Positions 1 to 5,022 of a stretch of 5,894 bases of DNA are shown piece by piece. Source of the stretch: Agaricicola taiwanensis_A (GTDB lineage Bacteria; Pseudomonadota; Alphaproteobacteria; Rhizobiales; Methylopilaceae); contig JBEBSP010000168.1 in NCBI GenBank assembly GCA_040394255.1, positions 1-5,894 on the forward strand, in the 5' to 3' direction. Every line of letters starts with the position of its first letter. Within the stretch, counting starts at the first letter, position 1. Both the position numbers and the translations under genes were made by a program. The notes under the pieces are model-generated. The model searched no databases. It worked only from the letters and a program-made list of their open reading frames with translations, and was not told the DNA's origin.

Positions 1-514
1 CGCCGACCGGCATGACCATGAATTCCTGGAAGTCGATCGGGTTGTCGGCATGGGCCCCGCCGTTGACGATGTTCATCATGGGCACGGGCAGCACGCGGGC
101 CGAGGTGCCGCCCACATAGCGCCAGAGCGGCAGCGCGGAGGCATCGGCCGCGGCCTTCGCCACCGCCAGCGACACGCCGAGGATGGCGTTGGCGCCGAGG
201 CGGGCCTTGTTGGGGGTGCCGTCGAGGTCGATCAGCGTCTCGTCGATGCGGACCTGGTCCTCGGCGTCCATGCCGCCGATGGCTTCGAAGATCTCGCCGT
301 TGACGGCCTCCACGGCCTGGAGCACGCCCTTGCCGGAATAACGCTTCGTGTCGCCGTCGCGCAGTTCCACGGCCTCATGCGCTCCGGTGGATGCACCGGA
401 GGGGACCCCTGCCCGGCCCATGGAGCCGTCCTCGAGGATCACGTCGACCTCGACGGTGGGGTTGCCTCGGCTGTCGAGGATTTCGCGGGCGATGATGTCG
501 ACGATGGCGGTCAT
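1..514 (-). CDS. eno: Enolase (phosphopyruvate hydratase), N-terminal part, cut by the window edge
   Basis: Enolase converts 2-phosphoglycerate to phosphoenolpyruvate in glycolysis; in bacteria it can also be part of the RNA degradosome. The reverse strand reads 171 codons from ATG at 514 to the window edge without a stop. Visible family signatures are REILDSRGNPTVEVDV (residues 10-25), the mobile active-site loop VPSGASTGAHEAVELRDGD (38-55, with the Mg-binding Ser in SGAS), LGANAILGVSLA (106-117) and NIVNGGAHADNPIDFQEFMV (148-167). The last carries the catalytic-loop His155 and the Gln163-Glu164 pair. About 40% of the usual ~425 residues is present; the barrel with the catalytic Lys and the other metal ligands lies outside the window. 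A GGAG lies 11 nt before the ATG. It is divergent from queF and reads in the same direction as the kdsA-thi operon. The call is secure. Confidence 0.98.
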   Translation of the reverse strand, partial: MTAIVDIIAREILDSRGNPTVEVDVILEDGSMGRAGVPSGASTGAHEAVELRDGDTKRYSGKGVLQAVEAVNGEIFEAIGGMDAEDQVRIDETLIDLDGTPNKARLGANAILGVSLAVAKAAADASALPLWRYVGGTSARVLPVPMMNIVNGGAHADNPIDFQEFMVMPVG

Positions 515-553
515 GATAAGGAAAACTCCGGGTGGCCAGGCTCGATTGCCGCG

Positions 554-581
554 CTTATACGCGAGCGAAAGCGCGCCGCAA
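554..581 (-). promoter_or_regulatory. Predicted sigma70-type promoter for eno
   Basis: On the minus strand a TTGCGG (576-581) is followed after 16 nt by TATAAG (554-559), five of six bases matching the -10 consensus. This places the transcript start near 547 and gives a 5' leader of roughly 33 nt before the eno ATG at 514, with GGAG inside it. It lies in the short gap between the divergent eno and queF genes, so the queF promoter must share this region. No equally good plus-strand promoter was found. Prediction from sequence only. Confidence 0.5.
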
Positions 582-614
582 ACGGGTCACGCGCATCGGA
601 CGGAAGGAAACAGG

Positions 615-1067
615 ATGACGGACAGCGACAATCTGCAGCTCGGCCATGCGGTGAGCGTCCCCGCCACGCCCGACGAGGCCGTGATCGACCGGGTGCCCAA
701 CCCGCATTCCGATACCGATTACGTGGCGCGCTTCACCTGCCCGGAATTCACCTCGATCTGCCCGGTCACGGGGCAGCCGGACTTCGCCATTCTCGTCATC
801 GACTATGTGCCGGACCAGTGGCTGGTGGAATCGAAGGCGCTGAAGCTCTACCTGCACTCGTTCCGCAACCACGGCGCCTTCCATGAGGACTGCACCGTGG
901 CGATCGGCAAGCGGCTGGTGGATCGCCTCGATCCGCGCTGGCTGCGCATCGGTGGCTACTGGTTTCCGCGCGGCGGCATCCCGATCGATGTGTTCTGGCA
1001 GCACGGCCGCCTGCCCGACGGCGTCTGGGCTCCGGACCAGGGCGTGCCGCCCTATCGGGCACGGTAA
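615..1067 (+). CDS. queF: NADPH-dependent 7-cyano-7-deazaguanine (preQ0) reductase QueF, short type
   Basis: QueF reduces the nitrile of preQ0 to the amine preQ1 with two NADPH, a cytosolic step in queuosine biosynthesis for tRNA wobble modification. The 150-residue protein is the single-domain (YkvM-like) form. The catalytic Cys49 and Asp56 lie in ICPVTGQPDF (48-57) with the family's seven-residue spacing. The QueF signature ESKALKLY is at 72-79, and the substrate-binding His90-Glu91 are in FHEDC. The frame stays open upstream to 348, but that part overlaps eno. ATG 615 is chosen because AAGGA (604-608) lies 6 nt before it and the protein then has normal family length. It is the only queuosine gene visible and is divergent from eno. 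Confidence 0.97.
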   Translation: MTDSDNLQLGHAVSVPATPDEAVIDRVPNPHSDTDYVARFTCPEFTSICPVTGQPDFAILVIDYVPDQWLVESKALKLYLHSFRNHGAFHEDCTVAIGKRLVDRLDPRWLRIGGYWFPRGGIPIDVFWQHGRLPDGVWAPDQGVPPYRAR

Positions 1068-1093
1068 GAAAGGGCGGCTGCGACCGTTACCGT
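1061..1093 (+). terminator. Weak inverted repeat at the end of queF
   Basis: ACGGTAA (1061-1067, containing the queF stop codon) is perfectly complementary to TTACCGT (1087-1093). A further CGG/CCG pairing (1075-1077 with 1084-1086) is possible inside. There is no T-run after it, so it is at best a weak or Rho-assisted terminator or a 3'-end stabilising hairpin. It may also be chance. Confidence 0.25.
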
Positions 1094-1119
1094 ACAGGTA
1101 TAGGCTCTCATGCAACTTA

Positions 1120-1128
1120 TGTTATTAT
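1120..1128 (+). promoter_or_regulatory. Possible extended -10 promoter for the 1171-1678 small genes
   Basis: TGTTATTAT (1120-1128) matches an extended -10 element (TGn followed by a TATAAT-like hexamer). It sits in a short AT-rich patch (about 1108-1140) in an otherwise GC-rich window. No convincing -35 is seen at normal spacing, which extended -10 promoters can tolerate. The transcript would start near 1135, some 36 nt before the ATG at 1171, and would include the GGGAG ribosome binding site at 1159-1163. Confidence 0.35.
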
Positions 1129-1170
1129 CAAGCATAGGGATTCTCGTCCCGTTATCCTGGGAGCCTCATC

Positions 1171-1458
1171 ATGGAAACGTTGCTGCCTCTCATTATCCAG
1201 GCCATCGCCGGCGCCGCCGGTGGTAACGCGGCTGGGAAATCCTTGAAGCAATTCGACCTCGGCAGCCTGGGCAACACCATCGCCGGAGCTGTGGGCGGCG
1301 GTGTCCTCGGCCAGATTCTCCAGGCCGTCCTCACCAGCACGGCCGGTTCCGGCCTCGACATCGGCAGCATCCTCCAGGATGTGGTCGGCGGCGGCGCGGG
1401 CGGGGCCATCCTTACGGTCGTCGTCGGGCTGCTGCGCCGGACGATGGCGAAAAGCTGA
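1171..1458 (+). CDS. Small glycine-rich hydrophobic protein, probably membrane-associated, function unknown
   Basis: I do not recognise a named family. The 95-residue protein is rich in Gly, Ala, Leu and Ile, with three hydrophobic stretches at about residues 3-18, 33-57 and 66-88. The second and third contain closely spaced glycines (AGAVGGGVLGQIL and VVGGGAGGAILTVVVG), a pattern like glycine-zipper membrane segments. The loops carry few charges (KSLKQFD at 23-29, LDIGS at 62-66). The C-terminus is basic (LLRRTMAKS), which suggests it faces the cytoplasm. There is no clear cleavable signal peptide. The ATG is supported by GGGAG 7 nt upstream. It is followed after 43 nt by the DUF1508 gene on the same strand, probably in one transcript. 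Coding is well supported by the ribosome binding site and a coherent amphipathic/hydrophobic pattern; function is open. Confidence 0.8.
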   Translation: METLLPLIIQAIAGAAGGNAAGKSLKQFDLGSLGNTIAGAVGGGVLGQILQAVLTSTAGSGLDIGSILQDVVGGGAGGAILTVVVGLLRRTMAKS

Positions 1459-1501
1459 ACCCGTCAGAAACAAGCCTTCGACATCGCAGGAGAGAAAGAC
1501 G

Positions 1502-1678
1502 ATGTACAAATTCGAAGTCTACAAGGACAAGGCAGGCGAATTCCGCTTCCGTTTCCGTGCGTCCAACGGCGAGGCCATGTTCAGCTCGGAAGGCTACAAG
1601 GCAAAGGCCTCGGCGCTGAAGGCCATCGAATCCATCAAGAAGAACGTGCCGAACGCCGTCGTCCAGGACGTCGAGTAA
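1502..1678 (+). CDS. YegP/DUF1508-family small protein (single repeat)
   Basis: The 58-residue product matches the DUF1508 (YegP-like) pattern. It opens with FEVYKDKAGEFRFRFRASNG (residues 4-23), then SSEGYKAKASALKAIESIKKN (28-48), and ends in a short acidic tail (VVQDVE). Family members fold as small alpha/beta units. E. coli YegP has two tandem copies; here there is one. The biochemical role of the family is not established. An ideal ribosome binding site, AGGAGAG (1488-1494), lies 7 nt before ATG 1502, which rules out the longer open frame running back into the preceding gene. It lies 43 nt after the glycine-rich gene, so the two may be co-expressed. Confidence 0.92.
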   Translation: MYKFEVYKDKAGEFRFRFRASNGEAMFSSEGYKAKASALKAIESIKKNVPNAVVQDVE

Positions 1679-1783
1679 ACCTTTTTCCCACGAGCATTTG
1701 CAGGTGCATGGCTGCAACCTTTGCGCTAGCGTGCCGGGATTCCCGCAAGGGGAACCACCGTCATCCAGCGCGAGGCCAAAGCC

Positions 1784-2137
1784 ATGCCCCAGTTCAAGCT
1801 GCCGCTTTCCGGCGACGTGGTGCAGACCATCAATCCCTGGACGAGCATCTTCAATCCGCTGGGCAGCCAGTTCGGCCTCGTCAACATCAGCCTGGGACGG
1901 TCCTCGAATCCGGAGATCGAACAGCAGGTCCTTGATGATGTGGGCAGCTATGGCCGCCAGCTCGGACGCATCGGCGATGTGCTGGTCGTCCTGCTCGACC
2001 ACTTCAAGCCCGACAGACCGCTCACCGCCGATGAAACAAAGAGGATCGACGGCCTGCGCGACATGCTGGCGGAGATCGAAGCCGTGAAGCGCAAGGTGCA
2101 GAAGGATGCCTGCGCGGTCGAAGCCGCGTCGGCGTAG
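1784..2137 (+). CDS. Conserved-looking hypothetical protein, 117 residues
   Basis: I cannot name a family with confidence. The protein is soluble, with no signal peptide or membrane segment. The N-terminal part (residues 1-40) is rich in small hydrophobic residues, Pro and Asn: PLSGDVVQTINPW, then FNPLGSQFGLVNISLG. The part from about 43 to 75 looks helical (EIEQQVLDDVGSYGRQLGRIGDVLVVLLDHF). The part from about 81 to 112 is a charged helix (TADETKRIDGLRDMLAEIEAVKRKVQKD) that could form a coiled coil. It ends in an Ala-rich tail. GAGG (1772-1775) lies 8 nt before ATG 1784. The in-frame upstream region contains no alternative ATG, GTG or TTG before the stop codon at 1727, so the start is well defined. 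It stands alone on the plus strand, 105 nt after the DUF1508 gene, and converges on the thiamine operon. Confidence 0.8.
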   Translation: MPQFKLPLSGDVVQTINPWTSIFNPLGSQFGLVNISLGRSSNPEIEQQVLDDVGSYGRQLGRIGDVLVVLLDHFKPDRPLTADETKRIDGLRDMLAEIEAVKRKVQKDACAVEAASA

Positions 2138-2148
2138 AGGGTGTATGG

Positions 2149-2250
2149 CCCATCCTTCGATGCGCCGTGCCGCGCAAGGCGCATCGGGGTGGGGTGGAAG
2201 GTGTTGAAACGCTGAAAAAGCGAGCCTTCCCAGCCCGCTCGAAGGATGGG
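2149..2250. repeat. Composite palindromic intergenic element between convergent genes
   Basis: Perfect 12-nt inverted arms CCCATCCTTCGA (2149-2160) and TCGAAGGATGGG (2239-2250) enclose two further hairpins. The first pairs CGATGCGCC (2158-2166) with GGCGCATCG (2178-2186), with an inner TGC/GCA pairing. The second pairs GGAAGG (2196-2201) with CCTTCC (2225-2230), with an inner CGCT/AGCG stem around a GAAAA loop (2210-2222). Drawn together it is a branched, multi-arm fold of about 100 nt; the first hairpin competes with the outer stem for three bases. The CATCCTTCGA end resembles dispersed palindromic repeats known from alphaproteobacterial genomes (recollection, not searched). It fills most of the 124-nt gap between the stops of the 117-residue gene and thiE, so it may also end transcription or stabilise transcripts in both directions. 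No T-run is present on either strand. Confidence 0.75.
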
Positions 2251-2261
2251 ACGCAAGCCTC

Positions 2262-2891
2262 TTATGGCGCACTGACTGAGGCGGTCACCAGCGGGCCGAT
2301 GGCATCGCCGGGCTGCGCGGCGCGCATGATGCCGCCCATGACGGCGATGCCCGCCGCACCCGCCTGCCGCAGGGACATGACATTATTCGCCGTCTCGATG
2401 CCACCCACCGCAATCAAAGGGACCGGGCAGACCCCCGCCGCCGCCGCGATGCCCGCTTCACACAGTGCAGGCCCATAGCCCGGCTTGCTGCGCGTCGGGA
2501 ACGCGGGGCCGATGACGGCATAATCCGCATGCGCCGGATCGAGACGCGCGGCCTCCCCGGCGGTGTGGACCGAAACGCCGATGAGGCTTGCAACGCCCAG
2601 AATGCGCCGCGCCGCCGCGACGTCTCCCCCGGCTGCCAAATGCACGGCGTCGAACCCAAGCCGCGCGGCCAGTTCCGCCGTTCCGTGCAGGCTGAAACGC
2701 GCCCCGTATCGTTCCGTCACGGCGCGGATGGACAGGGCAAGCGCTCGCAGCTCGTCTTCGGGCAGATCCTTCTCGCGCAAGGACACCCAGCGGCACCCCG
2801 CAACAAGGGCGGCTTCCACGATCTCAGCCAATAGCCGTACCGCCTGATGCCGGTCGGTGATGAGCAGCAGCGGCGGATCGGGCAGCTTCAC
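2262..2891 (-). CDS. thiE: ThiE/TenI-family protein: thiamine phosphate synthase or thiazole tautomerase
   Basis: ThiE joins the pyrimidine pyrophosphate to thiazole phosphate to give thiamine phosphate. TenI, its relative, aromatises the thiazole made by ThiG. The 209-residue TIM barrel shows LLLITD (8-13), WVSLREKD (35-42), IGVSVH (104-109), DYAVIGPAFPTRSKPGYG (123-140), LIAVGGIE (159-166) and AGAAGIAVMGGI (177-188). The usual ThiE Asn-Asp after strand 4 is replaced by SLHG (67-70), and the VHLGQxD motif is altered to VHLAAGGD (83-90). SVH followed by a helix, and IAVMGGI near the end, are reminiscent of TenI, whose His in that motif is catalytic. A TenI role is therefore possible. The start is GTG at 2891, overlapping the thiG stop (GTGA). 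No later start keeps the first beta strand, so it relies on coupling to thiG. It is the last gene of the operon. Confidence 0.9.
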   Translation of the reverse strand: MKLPDPPLLLITDRHQAVRLLAEIVEAALVAGCRWVSLREKDLPEDELRALALSIRAVTERYGARFSLHGTAELAARLGFDAVHLAAGGDVAAARRILGVASLIGVSVHTAGEAARLDPAHADYAVIGPAFPTRSKPGYGPALCEAGIAAAAGVCPVPLIAVGGIETANNVMSLRQAGAAGIAVMGGIMRAAQPGDAIGPLVTASVSAP

Positions 2892-3661
2892 GTGGCGATC
2901 AGGCCAAGCTGCGGGCTCGACGGCTCCGCATAGGCGCGCTTCGGCATACGGCCTGCGAGGCGGGCGTTGCGGCCCGCCTCGACGCCGGACTTCATGGCGG
3001 CGGCCATGCGCACGGGGTCATGCGCCCTGGACACCGCCGTGTTGAGCAGCACCGCCGCGCAGCCGAGTTCCATGGCCAGCGCCGCGTCCGAGGCCGTGCC
3101 GATGCCGGCGTCCAGCACCACGGGCACCGGGCTGCGCTCGCAGATCAGCTCGATCATGCGCGGGTTGGCGATGCCCTGCCCCGAGCCGATCAGCGAGCCC
3201 AGCGGCATGACGGCGGCGGCGCCCGCATCCGCCAGGCGGCGGCAGACGATGGGGTCGTCGTTGCAATAGGGCAGCACCACGAAACCGTCATTGACCAGTT
3301 CTTCGGTGGTGCGGACGAGTTCGATCACATCCGGATAGAGCAACTCGCGATCGCCGATCAGTTCCAGCTTGATCCAGTTGGTGTCGAGCGCCTCGCGGGC
3401 GAGATCGGCGGTCAGGCGCGCGTCGCGCACCGTGTGGCAACCCGCCGTGTTGGGCAGGAGGTGGACCTTGCCGCGCAGGATATCGAGCAGTCCTTCCTCC
3501 GAGCCGGAAAGGTCCATGCGCCGGATCGACATGGTGGCCATCCCGGAGCCGCTGGCGGCAAGGGCGTCGAGCATGACCTTCTGGTTGGGATAGCCCGCCG
3601 TGCCGAGGAACAGACGGCTTTCGAAGCTGCGGCCCGCGATGACGAGGGGATCGGAACCCAT
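2888..3661 (-). CDS. thiG: Thiazole synthase ThiG
   Basis: ThiG condenses 1-deoxyxylulose 5-phosphate, dehydroglycine and sulfur from ThiS thiocarboxylate into thiazole phosphate. The protein has 257 residues, the usual length. It starts with the typical DPLVIAGRSFESRLFLGT (4-21) and shows LLPNTAGC (68-75), NWIKLELIGD (95-104) with Lys98 as the expected Schiff-base lysine, VLPYCNDDP (129-137), VMPLGSLIGSGQGI (151-164), VPVVLDAGIGTASDAA (179-194) and LLNTAVSRA (205-213). The C-terminal tail carries SSPQLGLI, the usual ending. The ATG is 4 nt after the thiS stop and its end overlaps thiE by 4 nt. The upstream ribosome binding site is weak (AGGG about 11 nt away), in keeping with translational coupling to thiS. 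Confidence 0.98.
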   Translation of the reverse strand: MGSDPLVIAGRSFESRLFLGTAGYPNQKVMLDALAASGSGMATMSIRRMDLSGSEEGLLDILRGKVHLLPNTAGCHTVRDARLTADLAREALDTNWIKLELIGDRELLYPDVIELVRTTEELVNDGFVVLPYCNDDPIVCRRLADAGAAAVMPLGSLIGSGQGIANPRMIELICERSPVPVVLDAGIGTASDAALAMELGCAAVLLNTAVSRAHDPVRMAAAMKSGVEAGRNARLAGRMPKRAYAEPSSPQLGLIAT

Positions 3662-3665
3662 GCGA

Positions 3666-3884
3666 TCAGCCGCCCTGCTTGGCCTGGACGATCTCCACCG
3701 CGTCGCCGGCCTTGACCGGCGTCTGCCGCCAGGCGGCGCGGTTGACGACCTTGCCGTTGAGCGCGACGGCGATGCCGCGCGAATCCAGTTCCACGCCCTT
3801 GTCGCGCAGCAGGGCCGACAATGTGGTGGCGTTCTCGATCGGCTCGTCGGTGCCGTTCACGCTGATGGTGGTTTCCGTGCTCAT
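3666..3884 (-). CDS. thiS: Sulfur carrier protein ThiS
   Basis: ThiS is a ubiquitin-like carrier. Its C-terminal glycine is adenylated (usually by ThiF) and converted to a thiocarboxylate that donates sulfur to ThiG. The 72-residue product begins with the beta-grasp strand ISVNGTDEPI (7-16) and contains TLSALLRDKGVE (21-32), AVALNGKVVNRAAW (39-52), KAGDAVEIVQAKQGG (58-72) and the essential terminal Gly-Gly. It is a few residues longer than E. coli ThiS because of a short N-terminal extension. The ATG overlaps the thiO stop (ATGA) and thiG follows after 4 nt, so carrier and synthase are made together. No thiF is in the window; the activating enzyme must be encoded elsewhere. Confidence 0.98.
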   Translation of the reverse strand: MSTETTISVNGTDEPIENATTLSALLRDKGVELDSRGIAVALNGKVVNRAAWRQTPVKAGDAVEIVQAKQGG

Positions 3885-5011
3885 GCCGTTGTTGTAATCC
3901 CGAAGCGTTCAAAACCAAAGGCGGAGATCAGGGGAGCGATGTCGCGGCCCAGCGCGATGTCGCGCACCGCATCCGCCGTGACGGGCGCCAGCAGCACGCC
4001 GTTGCGGTGGTGGCCGGTGGCGTAGACCAGCCCTGCCACGGGTCCGTTCCCGAGGATCGGCGCGTCGTCCCGGCTGCCGGGCCGATGGCCGACCCAGCTC
4101 TCACCAAGAGATAGTTCCTCTATGGCGGGAATCAAGCGCCAGGCCGCCTCCAGCAAAGCCAGCATGCCGCCCGCCGTCAGTTCGGTGTCGAAGCCCTTTT
4201 CCTCGGTGGTCGCGCCGACGATCAGCCGTCCGTCGCGGCGCGGCACCAGATAGATGCCCGCGCCGCGCACCACATGGGTGAGCAGCGGCGCGGCGGGGTC
4301 CATGCGCAGCGCCAGCATCTGGCCCTTGATCGGCCGCACCGGCGGGCGCTGGTCCTTGGGCAGACCCTCGATGGTGCGCGACCATGCGCCTGCGGCGAGG
4401 ACGACGGTATCGGCGGCGACCTCTTCACCCGAAGTCAGCCGGACGCCCGCGATGCGAGAGCCGGACAGCATGACCTCCGCGACAGGCGTGTGCTCGCGAA
4501 GGGTCACGCCCACCCGTTCCGCCGCCACTTTCAGCGCGGCGGCGAGCTTGCGGTTGTCGGCCTGATGGTCCTGCGGAACATGGATCGCGCCGTGGAGGTT
4601 CGGCGTCAGATGCGGCTCCAGTTGCCGCGCCTCGGCGGCGGACAGCCATTGGACGGGCAGGTCGAGCGCTTTTTGCAGATGCAGGTGATGCTGGAGCTTG
4701 GCCCGGTCATCCGCCGTCACGGCGGCGAGCAGCGTGCCTTCGGTGCGCAGGTCGACGTCGATGCCGGATGCCGCCTTCAGCTCCTCGGCGAAAGCGGGCC
4801 AGAGGCCCTGGCTCAGTCGCCCCAGTCGCGTCAGCATTTCCTCGCCGGGTTCGGCCTCGGCGCAGCCGCCCAGCATGCCGGCGGCGGCATGGCTCGCGCC
4901 CGAGCCGGCCGCGCCCTTGTCGAACACCGTGACCGACGCGCCGGCCTGCGCCAGACGCCAGGCCGCGCCCAGCCCCACGATGCCGCCTCCGATGATGACG
5001 ACCTCGGGCAT
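3881..5011 (-). CDS. thiO: Glycine oxidase ThiO (FAD-dependent)
   Basis: ThiO is a flavoprotein of the D-amino-acid oxidase/DAO family that oxidises glycine with oxygen to the imine used in thiazole formation. It is the aerobic alternative to the tyrosine-cleaving radical enzyme ThiH. The 376-residue protein opens with the dinucleotide-binding motif VVIIGGGIVGLGAAWRLA (4-21) and VTVFDKG (27-33). Further motifs are VVLAAGAWS (203-211), VRPIKGQML (225-233), YLVPRRDGRLIVGATTEEKG (254-273), GHRPGSRDDAPILG (308-321) with the likely substrate-binding Arg310, and VYATGHHRNGVLLAPVTA (329-346). The ATG is 8 nt after the kdsA stop. Its AAGG ribosome binding site overlaps that stop codon, so translation is probably coupled to kdsA. 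No separate promoter or TPP riboswitch fits in the 8-nt gap. Confidence 0.96.
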   Translation of the reverse strand: MPEVVIIGGGIVGLGAAWRLAQAGASVTVFDKGAAGSGASHAAAGMLGGCAEAEPGEEMLTRLGRLSQGLWPAFAEELKAASGIDVDLRTEGTLLAAVTADDRAKLQHHLHLQKALDLPVQWLSAAEARQLEPHLTPNLHGAIHVPQDHQADNRKLAAALKVAAERVGVTLREHTPVAEVMLSGSRIAGVRLTSGEEVAADTVVLAAGAWSRTIEGLPKDQRPPVRPIKGQMLALRMDPAAPLLTHVVRGAGIYLVPRRDGRLIVGATTEEKGFDTELTAGGMLALLEAAWRLIPAIEELSLGESWVGHRPGSRDDAPILGNGPVAGLVYATGHHRNGVLLAPVTADAVRDIALGRDIAPLISAFGFERFGITTTA

Positions 5012-5022
5012 GTCGCGCCTTA
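5012..5022 (-). promoter_or_regulatory. thiO ribosome binding site overlapping the kdsA stop codon
   Basis: On the minus strand the kdsA TAA (5022-5020) is part of TAAGG, and this AAGG lies 6 nt before the thiO ATG (5011). Ribosomes ending kdsA therefore sit on the thiO initiation site, which favours termination-reinitiation coupling between a lipopolysaccharide gene and the first thiamine gene. Confidence 0.6.

Noticed and set aside
50..886. Plus-strand open frame opposite eno and out of frame with queF
   Set aside because: It is antisense to enolase and overlaps queF in another frame. The composition is His/Gly/Arg-rich without motifs.
1709..1724. Sigma54-like site (TGGC ... TTGC) upstream of the 117-residue gene
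   Set aside because: The GG and GC elements are one base too far apart for the strict -24/-12 spacing, and the ACG after TGGC is missing.
1731..1746. Small palindrome CGGGATTCCCG in the gap before the 117-residue gene
   Set aside because: The stem is only 4-5 bp with a minimal loop and no T-run. In GC-rich DNA this is expected by chance and is too weak for a terminator.
1751..1755. GGAAC, as in EcfG general-stress -35 boxes, before the 117-residue gene
   Set aside because: No GTT or CGTT -10 element is found 16-17 nt downstream, and the position is too close to the ATG.
1412..2272. Minus-strand open frame (286 codons) across the DUF1508 and 117-residue genes
   Set aside because: It runs through two plus-strand genes with good ribosome binding sites and through the palindromic element. 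Its translation has no coherent domain, so it is a GC-rich shadow frame.
3020..3715. Plus-strand open frame (231 codons) opposite thiG and thiS
   Set aside because: It lies wholly antisense to thiG and thiS, with no ribosome binding site or recognisable domain.
5012..5019. TPP riboswitch upstream of thiO
   Set aside because: The gap is only 8 nt. I saw no convincing TPP riboswitch core (CUGAGA with partner stems) elsewhere on either strand of the window.
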